DNA of 64,000 nt from DATMRF01 sp035566435 (GCA_035566435.1 DATMRF010000077.1:1-64000), one strand, 5' to 3'. Counted from the stretch's first letter, positions 35,429 through 44,841 are shown. Numbers and translations are program-made. The notes: generated from the letters alone by a model not told the origin.

Positions 35429-36964
35429 ATGAACTGCTTGGAACGATCCATTCACACCGTACCAAGGGTGAGATGGTTGCGAGTCCTGAGCGGCCTCTGC
35501 CTCGTTGCATTCGCCGTCGCGCAGGCAACCGAAGTGGAGCCCGTCGAAACTCCAGCGAAATACTTTCGTTCGGATTTCGGGGTGGCGGGAGCAACCGCCG
35601 GCTCATTGCCTGAGGATCTTGACCAGCCCGGCGTATTGCTTTGGAGAGTTCCCGTCGATCCTGGGCAATCCAGCCCGATCGTGTGCAAAGGCGCTGTATT
35701 TCTAACGACCTACCGTGCTGAAGCCAAGGAGTTGGCCACCGTGTCGTTGGATGCTGCCAACGGGGAGAGCCGTTGGAAGAGGGTAACGCCTGCTGCCCAG
35801 ATCGAAACCTTTCATCCGCAGATGGGCAGCGCGGCGGTAGCCACGCCGGCCTGTGACGGTTCGAGATTGTACGTTTTCTTCGGGAGTTACGGGTTGATCT
35901 GCTACGACCTGAGAGGGAAGACCCTGTGGGAGCACGCCTTGGGGCCATTCCGTGACGAGTACGGCGCCGGCAGTTCGCCCATCCTAATCGATGACAAGGT
36001 CGTGCTCTGCCAGGATCACGACACCGAGAGCTTCCTTATCGCTTTGGATCGCGTGACCGGCAAAGTCGCCTGGAAAGTCCCGCGCCCGGACGCAGTCCGC
36101 AGCTATTCGACGCCGGCGATTTGGGCACATGGCGGACGCTCGGAATTGCTGGTGGCCGGTGCGCTGGAGTTGGCTGGCTATGATCCGGCCACCGGGTTGA
36201 GGTGGTGGTGGGTTCATGGGTTGGCCCGCATCGTCATTCCTGTGCCCGTGCCTTCCGGAGAAATGGTGTACATGGCTTCCTGGGCGCCAAGCGGCGATCC
36301 GGCGAATCGTTTGGTGCTCGACACTTGGCCCGCGGCTCTGGCGAAGTGGGATAAGAACAAGGATGGCCGCCTTTCTCGCGATGAAATTGACGACCGGGAG
36401 GTCCTGGCCCGTTTCGCGCGCATGGATCTGGACCAAAGCGGCGACCTCGACCAAAAGGAATGGGAACGGCATGCGGCCGTGTTTCGTCAGGCCCAGAATG
36501 CCCTGCTGGCTCTGAAGCCTTCTGGAGAGGGTGAACTCGGCGAACGCGATCTGGTCTGGAAATTCCAACGTGGGATCCCCTATGTCGCGACGCCTTTGCT
36601 CGACCAGGGGCACATATGGTTGGTGAAGGATGGTGGCATCGTGACTCAACTAGACGCCGCGACCGGTCAACGCCTTCAGGAGGAGCGCCTGCCTGGGGCC
36701 GGTAGCTACTATGCCTCGCCGGTGGCCGCCGATGGCAAGGTCTATTTCGCCAGCGAGCAAGGGGTGATCTCGGTGCTCGCGAACCAGAAGGATTGGAAAG
36801 TCATTTCGTCGCACAACCTGCATGAAAAGATTTACGCCACACCGGCCATCGAGCGTGGGCGTATGTATTTTCGTACCGACAAGGCGCTCTATTGCTTCAC
36901 CAAGGCGGGAGGAACCCGAGCGGGAACCAAAGGAAGCTCCCCAATCCCAGCGACAGCACCATGA
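35429..36964 (+). CDS. Secreted PQQ-type beta-propeller with EF-hands
   Basis: 511 aa from ATG 35429, which starts a signal peptide (RVRWLRVLSGLCLVAFAVAQA); the frame opens at 35336. Propeller blades recur as SPIVCKGAVFLTTYR, ATPACDGSRLYVFFG, GGIVTQLDAATGQRL, SPVAADGKVYFASEQGVI. Two EF-hand-like calcium loops are inserted between blades (DKNKDGRLSRDE and DLDQSGDLDQKE). This blade/EF-hand mix is common in Planctomycetota/Verrucomicrobiota exported proteins of unknown function. A paralogue without EF-hands is at 39779. Confidence 0.87.
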   Translation: MNCLERSIHTVPRVRWLRVLSGLCLVAFAVAQATEVEPVETPAKYFRSDFGVAGATAGSLPEDLDQPGVLLWRVPVDPGQSSPIVCKGAVFLTTYRAEAKELATVSLDAANGESRWKRVTPAAQIETFHPQMGSAAVATPACDGSRLYVFFGSYGLICYDLRGKTLWEHALGPFRDEYGAGSSPILIDDKVVLCQDHDTESFLIALDRVTGKVAWKVPRPDAVRSYSTPAIWAHGGRSELLVAGALELAGYDPATGLRWWWVHGLARIVIPVPVPSGEMVYMASWAPSGDPANRLVLDTWPAALAKWDKNKDGRLSRDEIDDREVLARFARMDLDQSGDLDQKEWERHAAVFRQAQNALLALKPSGEGELGERDLVWKFQRGIPYVATPLLDQGHIWLVKDGGIVTQLDAATGQRLQEERLPGAGSYYASPVAADGKVYFASEQGVISVLANQKDWKVISSHNLHEKIYATPAIERGRMYFRTDKALYCFTKAGGTRAGTKGSSPIPATAP

Positions 36965-37382
36965 CTCCCAACTGACGCGTCTGCCGGAGTTCCCACCCCG
37001 TCACAAAGCTGCTCCGAACCACGAAAATCAAGCGGGCCGCCAAGGCACCCGTCGCCGACACCCGCGGCCGATCTGCCGAAGGGGAACAGGCCGCCTTTTG
37101 GCGACAAAATCCTTCCACCCGGCAAGGTTGCCCGTGGCTGCGCAAGCCCCGGGCGTCGTCGAGCCGCAATGGGGCGCTTTCGTGCAACATCGAACAATTG
37201 GTCGATGTTGGCGCTGACGGAGGCTGGCTGCCCGCCGCATTCCATGTCAGAGGACCAAGGTGTCTATCCCGGTGCCTTGCCGGTCGCACGTTCTGACCGC
37301 CGGATCGTGTTGGTCCGCTGCAGCAATGAGGCGTCACGGCTTCTCCCTTGCCAGGCTGCCTTGGTCACCGATAATACCACAC
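36965..37382. other. Intergenic, no supported gene
   Basis: Only compositional open frames on both strands; none has a ribosome site or a recognisable domain. Confidence 0.5.
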
Positions 37383-37580
37383 ATGAGCCATTCGCGTCCC
37401 GCAATTGCCGCCGTCGTTGTACTCATGTCGCTTGCGGCTCATCGACCTTCCTTAGCCGCGGAGCAGTCCTCCGATACAAACGCAGCTTGGATGGCCGAGC
37501 ATTACACCAAATACGAACACCGGATCCCCATGCGCGATGGCGTTCGCCTCTTCACCTGCGTTTATATCCCTATGCATTAA
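37383..37580 (+). pseudogene. 5' remnant of a CocE/NonD-type (S15) hydrolase gene
   Basis: 65 aa: signal peptide (PAIAAVVVLMSLAAHRPSLA) followed by WMAEHYTKYEHRIPMRDGVR and LFTCVYIP. YTKYEYRIPMRDGVRLFT is the conserved opening of the X-Pro dipeptidyl-peptidase/CocE hydrolases, normally 600 or more residues. A stop follows straight after YIPMH, and downstream sequence holds no hydrolase domain before the convergent gene at 37614. The rest of the gene is deleted. Confidence 0.7.
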
Positions 37581-37613
37581 TTCGTGCTCCGCCTCAAAAC
37601 TGTGCGGCCCCGC

Positions 37614-38729
37614 TCACTTTCCCTTCTTCGCTGGATGGGCCACGAGATTTACCACCAATTGCTTCAGCTTTTCCTGTCCGGAGGCATCGTCGGGCAGCGC
37701 TTCCGCTTGAAACGCGGGATAAGGATTGTCCCAGATGGCATTCATCTCGCCTTGAAAGTTCCCGGTGTCGGCCGTGATGGCGATTACCGCATCCTTGTCG
37801 GGAATCACAACGCACAACTGACCGCCGGCGCCGTCACCGCGATAAGCATTGTGCGTGCAACGCCAGAATTGGAACCCATAGCCTTGTTGCCAATCAACGC
37901 CCATTTTGGCGTGCCCTTCCTGGTCGTTGGGCACCTGCTTGCTCGTTGCTCGTTCGATCCATTTTTCGGGAACCAGCTGCTTGCCATTCCACTTGCCCTT
38001 TTGCAGGTAAAGTTGCCCGAATTTTGCAATGTCTTCCGTGCACAGCTTGAGGCCATAGCCGCCCAGTGAATAGCCTTCGGGACTGCTTCCCCATTCGGGA
38101 GATTCGATCCCCAGCGGCTCGAATAATCGCGGCTTGAGAAATTCCAGCGTGGTCTGCCCGGTCGTTTTGGTGACGATCGCCGAGAGGGTGTAGCTGCCCA
38201 TCGTATTGTATTGAAAATGCGTGCCGGGCTGGTGCGGAACCGGATGGGCTAAGAACTGTTTCACCGATGGCGCCCCACCGACGGACTTCGGCTCGGTGTC
38301 GTGGCCGCAGGTCATTGTGAGCAGGTCGCGCACTTTCATCGCCTTGAGGTTGTCTGAAACCTCGGCGGGGACGTCGGCGGGAAAGAACTTCAGCACCGGA
38401 TCGTCCAGACTCAATTTGCCTTCTTCGATCGCCAGCCCAACGGCAGTCGCGTTAAAGCTCTTGCTGAGCGAGGCCAACGCATGCGGTTTGTCCGCCGCCT
38501 CGGGTTTCCACCATCCCTCGGCGATTACGTGTCCATGCCGCACGACCATGAAGCTGTGCAGCGTATCGAGCTTGTCGGCCGCCACGACAAAATCGCGAAC
38601 GGCTTGGGACGAAATGCCCTGGGCCTCAGGCGTGCTTCGCGGCAGCGGCATGCTGCCCGCTCGCGCGAGAGGGATCGGGGCAAGGAAACCCGCGATGATC
38701 AACGCCAAAAGAAGCGATCTGTTTTTCAT
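37614..38729 (-). CDS. Secreted serine hydrolase, class C beta-lactamase/esterase family
   Basis: 371 aa with a signal peptide (SLLLALIIAGFLAPIPLARA). Catalytic SxxK in ALASLSKSFNATAVG, the Tyr motif in FQYNTMGSYTLSAI, and a C-terminal GDGAGGQLCVVIPDKD strand in the place of the KTG box. These enzymes are mostly esterases or D-amino peptidases, not true beta-lactamases. Ends 33 bp from the CocE remnant, in convergent orientation. Confidence 0.88.
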   Translation of the reverse strand: MKNRSLLLALIIAGFLAPIPLARAGSMPLPRSTPEAQGISSQAVRDFVVAADKLDTLHSFMVVRHGHVIAEGWWKPEAADKPHALASLSKSFNATAVGLAIEEGKLSLDDPVLKFFPADVPAEVSDNLKAMKVRDLLTMTCGHDTEPKSVGGAPSVKQFLAHPVPHQPGTHFQYNTMGSYTLSAIVTKTTGQTTLEFLKPRLFEPLGIESPEWGSSPEGYSLGGYGLKLCTEDIAKFGQLYLQKGKWNGKQLVPEKWIERATSKQVPNDQEGHAKMGVDWQQGYGFQFWRCTHNAYRGDGAGGQLCVVIPDKDAVIAITADTGNFQGEMNAIWDNPYPAFQAEALPDDASGQEKLKQLVVNLVAHPAKKGK

Positions 38730-38878
38730 GCGCCGCGAGGTCTATCCGTAAGTGATCGAGGTGTCAAACGGGAACGCGCCACCCTGGCCGCCCCGAAAGG
38801 CCAAGTCATATCAGCGCCACGTCAACGCTGCCTGACGGCAAGCTGACCTGGCCCTCCCCGTAGACGCTTGCGAATGCC

Positions 38879-38905
38879 ATTCGCGCCAATTCGCGAAATT
38901 CGCGG
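38879..38905. repeat. 9-bp tandem repeat in spacer
   Basis: ATTCGCGCC AATTCGCGA AATTCGCGG, three 9-bp units in the 290-bp spacer between divergent genes (38730-39018). Nothing else notable there. Confidence 0.55.
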
Positions 38906-39018
38906 ACCCATTTCCGTCTCAGCTTTCAGCGGTTCAGCCTTTCTCATCTTTCCGTCCCTTTTCGCATTGAAGCCCAGCTTCCCATCAGGCATGCTGTCTG
39001 CACACAACACAAATTCCT

Positions 39019-39708
39019 ATGAGTCAGATGAACCGTCGTCTATTCCTTGGTGCAGCGGCCGCCTCCGTGGCCACCTTTCCCGGTTTCGCTCATGCCGCCG
39101 CGCCTGCCGCGGGCTCAGTCAGGATCATCGGTATTGTCGGCAGCCTGCGGAAGGGGAAATCCACATACAAGGCGATGCAACTGGCCCTGGAGTCTGCCAA
39201 AACCGTCAGTCCCGCCATTGCCACGGATGTTATCGAGCTTTCCGGGCTCAACCTCGATCCCTACATCGCAGTCGGCTCCAAAAGCTCCGACCGGCCGGAT
39301 GACTTCCCGGCCGTGCGCGAGAAGCTGGTCGCTCCTGACGTCTTCGGCATCCTGATGTGCTCTCCCGTGTACATGGGTATCGTCTCATCGCCCTTGAAGC
39401 AGCTCTTCGAGCGAATGCTCGCGTTCCGGCTAGGCGGCTTCCCGCTCAAGAACAAAGTCGGCGGCGCCATCGCCGTGGGCGCTGGGCGTAACACCGGTGT
39501 GGAGCTGATACTGCAGCAACTCATCATGTTCATGATTACCCAGGGCATGGTCCTCGTCGGCGATGGTACCCCGGGAGATCACTGGGGCGGAACCATGCAA
39601 TCGCAGGGAGAGGAGCTTGGGAAGGACGAAGGCAGCCTGGATACGGTGCGTGGCGTAGGCAAGCGCGTCGCGGAGATCGCCTTGCGCCTGGCCGCCTCGG
39701 CAAAATAG
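39019..39708 (+). CDS. Tat-exported NADPH-dependent FMN reductase
   Basis: 229 aa. Twin-arginine leader (NRRLFLGAAAASVATF...AHA) followed by a flavodoxin-like domain: IIGIVGSLRKGKSTYKAM for the FMN phosphate site, ILMCSPVYMGIVSSPLKQLF (the SPxYxxxxSxPLK motif), and GAIAVGAGRNTG. It reduces FMN or quinone/metal substrates with NAD(P)H. Export of a flavoprotein through Tat fits cofactor loading before transport. Followed 70 bp later by a PQQ-propeller gene on the same strand. Confidence 0.88.
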   Translation: MSQMNRRLFLGAAAASVATFPGFAHAAAPAAGSVRIIGIVGSLRKGKSTYKAMQLALESAKTVSPAIATDVIELSGLNLDPYIAVGSKSSDRPDDFPAVREKLVAPDVFGILMCSPVYMGIVSSPLKQLFERMLAFRLGGFPLKNKVGGAIAVGAGRNTGVELILQQLIMFMITQGMVLVGDGTPGDHWGGTMQSQGEELGKDEGSLDTVRGVGKRVAEIALRLAASAK

Positions 39709-39778
39709 GAACCAGAGCCCCCAAACGCTACTGGGGTTTGGCCGCTAGCCTGGCAGCGACACATCGTCATTAAGCAAA

Positions 39779-41062
39779 ATGCGTGTTATGCCTGACGTGT
39801 TCAAAACGAGCCTGGTGGCGGTTTCGCTCTGCCTGATGGTCCTGGGTGCCACGGCCAGCGACTGGCCGCAGTTTCGTGGACCCAATCGCGATGGAAATTG
39901 GGATGAGTCAGGCATCCTTCAATCATTTCCTCGCCAGGGCTTGAAAATCCGATGGCGCCAACCCGCCGGGGGGGGATTTTCCAGCCCCGTGGTGGCAGCG
40001 GGCAGGGTGTTTGTATCGGATGTGGCGTTGACCAAGCCCGCATCCCGGGAGCGTGTGCACTGCTTCGAGGAAAAGACAGGCAAGGTGCTTTGGGTTTTTG
40101 GCTACCAGGAGCATTACGGCGAATGGGCTTTTGTGCCCGAGCGAGGCGCCGGCCCAACGGCGACCCCGATAGTGGAACAGGGCCGGATTTACGTCGTCGG
40201 TGCCAATGGTCATGTGCACTGCCTCGACGTGAAAACCGGGGCCGTTATCTGGGAGAAAGACCTTTGGCAGGAATATCAAGTGGAGGAGATGGGCTGCCGG
40301 CCTTCGCCCTTGATCGAAGGGCCGCTGCTCATCGTGTACACCGGAGCGAAGCCCGGCGCCACGGTCCTCGCTCTCGATAAACAGACTGGGAAGGAAGTTT
40401 GGAAAGCGCTCGATGAGCACGCTTCCAACAGTTCGCCCATCACCATCACCTCCCGGGGACGGCGCCAACTGATTGTTTGGACCGACAAATCCCTGGTTTC
40501 CCTGGACCCCTCAAACGGACACACCTGGTGGCGGGAACTCATGACCACGAGCAACAATGACGACGTCGCCATGCCGGTTTGCCGGGGCAATCGATTGCTG
40601 GTGAGCGGGTTGATGCTCGAACTGAGCGGGCCGCCTCCCGCCGCAACCTTTCGCTGGCCGGAGAACCGCGCGCCTTCGAAGCGGATTTTGAGCAATACCT
40701 CCACTCCGGTGCTGCAAGGGGAATACATCTATAGCTGCAAGTCTCCGGGAGAATTGGTATGCCTGGAAGCCGCCACGGGCAGGCAGGTCTGGACCACGAA
40801 CACTATCACCACCCTGAAAAACGGGGCGAGCATTAACATCACTCCTCAAGGCGGCGGATATTTTCTGTTTACCGATGAAGGGAATCTGATCCGCGCTGAA
40901 CTGTCTCTGAAGGGATATCGGGAAATCAGTCGGAGCCACTTGATCGATCCGACCTGGCCCTTTAATGGATACAAATTCGTTTACGCACCACCGGCATTTG
41001 CTGACCGCCATGTCTTCGCCCGAAACGAGGCGGAGATCGTCTGCGCCTCCCTTGAGAAGTGA
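39779..41062 (+). CDS. Secreted PQQ-type beta-propeller protein
   Basis: 427 aa with a signal peptide (FKTSLVAVSLCLMVLGATA) and DWPQFRGPNRDG, the standard opening of Planctomycetota/Verrucomicrobiota PQQ-like propellers. Blades include CFEEKTGKVLWVFGY, CLDVKTGAVIWEKDLW, ALDKQTGKEVWKAL, CLEAATGRQVWTTN. No quinoprotein catalytic residues are recognisable. Function unknown; the family is related to BamB-like scaffolds. It could share an operon with the FMN reductase upstream. Confidence 0.88.
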   Translation: MRVMPDVFKTSLVAVSLCLMVLGATASDWPQFRGPNRDGNWDESGILQSFPRQGLKIRWRQPAGGGFSSPVVAAGRVFVSDVALTKPASRERVHCFEEKTGKVLWVFGYQEHYGEWAFVPERGAGPTATPIVEQGRIYVVGANGHVHCLDVKTGAVIWEKDLWQEYQVEEMGCRPSPLIEGPLLIVYTGAKPGATVLALDKQTGKEVWKALDEHASNSSPITITSRGRRQLIVWTDKSLVSLDPSNGHTWWRELMTTSNNDDVAMPVCRGNRLLVSGLMLELSGPPPAATFRWPENRAPSKRILSNTSTPVLQGEYIYSCKSPGELVCLEAATGRQVWTTNTITTLKNGASINITPQGGGYFLFTDEGNLIRAELSLKGYREISRSHLIDPTWPFNGYKFVYAPPAFADRHVFARNEAEIVCASLEK

Positions 41063-41158
41063 GAGTGAGCCGGTACCAAGCTCTGGTAGTCAGTCGTCCC
41101 GCAGAAGCATCGCGCGCGCTCCTTCGCGGCCGTCGCGGTGGGCGGTAACGGCGCTTTC

Positions 41159-41193
41159 TCAACCCTCAACCATCAACTCTCAGCTCTCACCGC
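41159..41193. repeat. Heptamer tandem repeat, opposite orientation
   Basis: TCAACCC TCAACCA TCAACTC TCAGCTC TCACCGC: five 7-bp units, the reverse complement type of the 3551 and 33475 repeats. It touches the 3' end of the lipoprotein gene, encoding or abutting its last residues. Confidence 0.75.
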
Positions 41194-41852
41194 GCCGGGT
41201 TTTTCTCCAAGTCCTGCAGCAACTGCAACATGCGGCGGATATTCGACGAATAGTCCCGCAAGACAAGCTCCTTGCGGGCGTCGAGCGGAAGGATGCTATT
41301 GGGCGCTTTGGCCAATGGCTGCAACAGCGGCACGACCTCCGATGGCCGGAGCGTCTTCAACTGCACCCGCCGCATCATGAACGAACCGGAGTCGGGCAGT
41401 GACTTCCAGGCGAGCGCGATCTCCGGCGGAGATTCGCTGGCCGCGCGAGCTTCAGGCACGGCTTTGACGGCCGTCTCCCCCACCAGGACCATTGCAATCC
41501 CATTCTGGGCCAGGACAGTGTCGAGCAGTTGCAGGGCCTGAACCCTGGACAACGGAGTCTGGTTGCGGACCGAGATGGTCGGCGCCGGCAGAGTCGCGGG
41601 GCGAATGACCGTTCGTCCGGAGATTTCCTGGTAAACGGCCAGGACCTGCAATAGGTCAGTGTTCTGAAAATTCAGGGCGCCGGGCTCGAACTCTTTTGAC
41701 CCCGTGCGACCGCTCACGACATCAAAACTCGAATACGTCCGCGGGTGGGCCTTCGCCGCCGGGCGAGTGTTCGGGGTCGCAGTGCAGCCCGTCAGCACAA
41801 GGCACAGCAGGCCTGTCAAAGACACGAGCTTGGCTCCGGTGGCCCGCGACAT
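41187..41852 (-). CDS. Lipoprotein with a secretin N-terminal-type domain
   Basis: 221 aa. Lipobox LLCLVLTGC at the N-terminus. The body has an N0/N1 secretin fold pattern: ALNFQNTDLLQVLAVYQEIS, GRTVIRPATLPAPTISVRNQ, QALQLLDTVLAQNGIAMVLV, and a second repeat with RRVQLKTLRPSEVVPLLQPL. In GspD/PilQ these repeats sit before the outer-membrane barrel; here the barrel is absent. It may be a pilotin-like partner or an adaptor of a secretion system encoded elsewhere. It lies 25 bp downstream of the SWIB gene on the same strand. Confidence 0.8.
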   Translation of the reverse strand: MSRATGAKLVSLTGLLCLVLTGCTATPNTRPAAKAHPRTYSSFDVVSGRTGSKEFEPGALNFQNTDLLQVLAVYQEISGRTVIRPATLPAPTISVRNQTPLSRVQALQLLDTVLAQNGIAMVLVGETAVKAVPEARAASESPPEIALAWKSLPDSGSFMMRRVQLKTLRPSEVVPLLQPLAKAPNSILPLDARKELVLRDYSSNIRRMLQLLQDLEKNPAR

Positions 41853-41877
41853 GGCCTTGCTAATCCCAAGACCGCCG

Positions 41878-42159
41878 TTATTTCTTCAGATGCCCGGAAA
41901 CCAACTTCGTCATCTCAAACATGCTGGCCTGCTTCTTACCATTGAACACGGCCTTCAGGTTTTCGTCGGCATTGATAAAGGTTCGCTTTTTGGCATCCTG
42001 CAAGCCGTTCTTGCGGATGTAGACCCAAAGCTTTTTCGTCAACTCGGTGCGCGGCAGGGGTTTGTCACCGACCACTTTGGCGAGCTTCTCGTCCGGCGTA
42101 ACCGGTTTCATGAATGCAGCGCTCGGCGTTCTTTTCGTCTTTTTTGTTGTTTTAGCCAT
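41878..42159 (-). CDS. Stand-alone SWIB/MDM2-domain protein
   Basis: 93 aa from ATG 42159 (GAAGG just upstream; an ORF start at 42180 is less likely). Lys/Thr-rich N-terminus, then the SWIB domain: FMKPVTPDEKLAKVVGD, LPRTELTKKLWVYIRKNGLQ, KKRTFINADENLKAVFNGKK. The domain is known from chromatin remodellers and chlamydial topoisomerase fusions; free-standing bacterial copies are probably DNA-associated proteins of unknown role. Members are frequent in Planctomycetota-Verrucomicrobiota-Chlamydiota genomes. Confidence 0.92.
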   Translation of the reverse strand: MAKTTKKTKRTPSAAFMKPVTPDEKLAKVVGDKPLPRTELTKKLWVYIRKNGLQDAKKRTFINADENLKAVFNGKKQASMFEMTKLVSGHLKK

Positions 42160-42180
42160 GCCTTCATGTGCCTGTTTCAT

Positions 42181-42567
42181 CCGAGGAAGGCAATCCTAAT
42201 TGATTGAAACCATGCCGTCTGAACTACTCGCCCCTGGCCGCGCGTGCGCGACCAATATCGCCCCGTGGACGCACCGAAGCCTCAGCTCTCCATCTCGAAC
42301 GAAATGCCCGGCGGTGATCGCCAAGGAGGTGGGGATGAGGAATCCCGCTGAAGAAACGACCGCCACTGAGCATGATAAGTATTTCAAAATTGACTTCAAT
42401 TGCAAAGCAGTGTCTGGCACAATTTAAAGACCTTCCTTGTTTCCAAAGCCGCGCCTGATTCTCGTAAACGCTTTTTTACCTTTCCGGTTTTGAGCTTTCT
42501 CCTACCCTCATAAGGTCAATTACGATTCGGCGCCGGTAAACTCGGCGCGAAGAAACCGAGCACGCGA
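42181..42567. other. Intergenic, no supported gene
   Basis: Divergent promoter region between the SWIB gene and the M28 peptidase; open frames on either strand lack domain content. Confidence 0.5.
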
Positions 42568-44841
42568 ATGAAACTCAAATTGGTCCTCGTCTATGCGATG
42601 CCGTGGCTTGCAACCTTAACTGGGACAGCAGCCTCTACGAATGAATTCTCGATGCTCGGCTTCGATGGCGAAGGCGCCGTACAGCAAAGCGCTTTGGAAG
42701 CGCAATTCGACGCCGCGCTCCAGCGGGAGAATCTGCGCAATTGGATGAAGCGGCTCAGCGCTCACCCGCATCACTTAGGTTCGCCATACGATAAAGAAAA
42801 CGCTGAATTTATCGCGGCGCAATTGCGTTCCTGGGGTTATGAAACCCAGATCGAACAGTTTGAGGTGCTCTTTCCAACTCCTAAAACCCGGCTGCTCGAA
42901 ATGACCGAGCCCGACCGGTTCACGGCGAGTCTGGTTGAGCCGCCGCTCAAGGAGGACGCCACTTCGGGACTTACCGTGGAGCAATTGCCGACGTATAACG
43001 CCTATTCCAGTGACGGCGATGTAACCGGCCAACTGGTTTACGTTAACTATGGCATACCCGCCGATTATGAGGTTCTCGCCGAACGCGGCATCGACGTAAA
43101 AGGCAAGATTGTTATCTCCCGCTACGGTGGCTGCTGGCGAGGTATTAAGCCAAAGGTAGCTGCCGAGCACGGCGCCATCGGCTGCCTCATTTACTCCGAC
43201 CCACGGGATGATGGTTATTTCCAGGGCGACACCTACCCCGCGGGTGCGTGGCGAAACGCGGATGGGGCGCAGCGCGGGTCAGTCTGCGATCTACCGCTGT
43301 ATCCGGGGGATCCCCTCACACCGGGTGTGGGAGCAACCAAAGATGCCAAACGGCTGCCGATCAGCGATGCGCCCTCGCTCGCAAAGATCCCAGTGCTTCC
43401 CCTTTCTTACGCAGACGCCACGCCCTTGTTGCATGCCCTGCGCGGTCCGGTGGCGCCGCAAGCCTGGCGTGGCGCTTTGCCGCTGACCTACCATCTCGGA
43501 CCGGGGCCGGCAACCGTTCACCTGAAACTCGAGTTTAATTGGAAGCTGACGACTCTTTACGATGTCATTGGCCGGCTCCCCGGCACCGACTTTCCCGACG
43601 AATGGATCATTCGTGGCAACCACCATGATGCCTGGGTTTGCGGCGCAGAAGATCCCGTAAGCGGGACGGTGGCGTTGCTGGAAGAAGCGCGCGCCGTGGC
43701 CCGACTGGCCGAACACGGATGGAAACCCCGTCGCACGATTGTGTACGCCCTCTGGGATGGCGAAGAACCCGGCCTGCTCGGTTCCACCGAATGGGTCGAG
43801 GCTCATGCGGATGTCCTGCGACAAAACGCGGCGGTTTACATCAACAGCGATAGCAATCAGCGCGGGCTGCTGAGCGTCGGCGGTTCCCATACTCTTGAAC
43901 GGTTCGTCAACGAGATCGTGCGTCAGATCGCCGATCCGGAAACCAAACTCACGGTCGCCGAACGCTGGCGAGCCAAGCGACTGGCCAAAGCCACCCTCGC
44001 CGACCGGCACGAAATTCGCGCGCGGCCCGACGTGCCCATCGAGGCGCTCGGGTCCGGGTCGGACTACACCCCTTTCCTCCAGCATTTGGGGATAGCCTCC
44101 CTCAACCTCGGCTACGGCGACGAGGAAAGTGAGGGTTCCTATCATTCGATCTATGATTCCTTCGATCACTACACACGCTTTGGCGATCCGAACTTCGATT
44201 ACGGAATCACGCTCGTCCGCACGTGCGGCCGGGTGGTCCTGCGCCTGGCCGATGCCGAAATCTTGCCTTTTGAGTTCTCGAACTTTGCCGACACGGTTGA
44301 GAAGTACGCCAAAGAAGTCACTAAGCTCGCTGAGGATCTACGGGCCGGAACGGCAGAGACCAACCGGCTGATCACCGATAAGGTGCTGGTGGCCTTGGCC
44401 GACCCCAGGCAGCCCTTCGTCGAGCCACTTCCCAAACCCGAAGTCCCCTATCTCAATTTCGCGCCGCTCCAGAACGCTCTGGTTATCCTGCAGCAGAGCG
44501 CAGGAAAGTTCGAGGCCTCCCGCAGCGAAGCAACCAAGAACGGTGAGTTCCCCCCACCGAAAGCGGCTCGGCCGCCGCTCGACCAGGCGCTCCTGCAACT
44601 GGAACGAAGCCTTACCCGCCCGGAAGGGCTGCCTCGCCGCCCCTGGTACCAGCACCTGATTTACGCGCCGGGTTTTTACACGGGCTACGGCGTAAAGACC
44701 CTCCCGGGAATTCGCGAAGCCATCGAACAAAGAAATTGGAAGGAAGCGACGGAGCAGATCGAAATCGCCGCAAAGACCCTCGAGACGTTTTCCGGCGAAC
44801 TCGACCGATGCACCGACCTGTTGCGGCGGCGCTCACGCTAG
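42568..44841 (+). CDS. M28-family peptidase, glutamate carboxypeptidase II-like
   Basis: 757 aa with a signal peptide. PA domain inserted in the first third (VTGQLVYVNYGIPADYEVLA, GKIVISRYGGCWRGIKPKVA). Zinc peptidase core: His/Asp in IRGNHHDAWVCGAEDP, catalytic Glu pair in LWDGEEPGLLGSTEW, Asp in YINSDSNQ, His in SYHSIYDSFDHY. A C-terminal transferrin-receptor-like dimerisation domain ends the protein. It should be an exported metallopeptidase removing C-terminal acidic or other residues. Length and order match the GCPII family. Confidence 0.93.
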   Translation: MKLKLVLVYAMPWLATLTGTAASTNEFSMLGFDGEGAVQQSALEAQFDAALQRENLRNWMKRLSAHPHHLGSPYDKENAEFIAAQLRSWGYETQIEQFEVLFPTPKTRLLEMTEPDRFTASLVEPPLKEDATSGLTVEQLPTYNAYSSDGDVTGQLVYVNYGIPADYEVLAERGIDVKGKIVISRYGGCWRGIKPKVAAEHGAIGCLIYSDPRDDGYFQGDTYPAGAWRNADGAQRGSVCDLPLYPGDPLTPGVGATKDAKRLPISDAPSLAKIPVLPLSYADATPLLHALRGPVAPQAWRGALPLTYHLGPGPATVHLKLEFNWKLTTLYDVIGRLPGTDFPDEWIIRGNHHDAWVCGAEDPVSGTVALLEEARAVARLAEHGWKPRRTIVYALWDGEEPGLLGSTEWVEAHADVLRQNAAVYINSDSNQRGLLSVGGSHTLERFVNEIVRQIADPETKLTVAERWRAKRLAKATLADRHEIRARPDVPIEALGSGSDYTPFLQHLGIASLNLGYGDEESEGSYHSIYDSFDHYTRFGDPNFDYGITLVRTCGRVVLRLADAEILPFEFSNFADTVEKYAKEVTKLAEDLRAGTAETNRLITDKVLVALADPRQPFVEPLPKPEVPYLNFAPLQNALVILQQSAGKFEASRSEATKNGEFPPPKAARPPLDQALLQLERSLTRPEGLPRRPWYQHLIYAPGFYTGYGVKTLPGIREAIEQRNWKEATEQIEIAAKTLETFSGELDRCTDLLRRRSR

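Noticed and set aside
36897..37337. 146-aa minus-strand ORF with a hydrophobic C-terminus
   Set aside because: Overlaps the end of the propeller gene, competing frames are equally long, no recognisable family.
42196..42420. 74-aa minus-strand ORF upstream of the M28 peptidase
   Set aside because: No start signal or family; a hydrophobic run alone is not enough.
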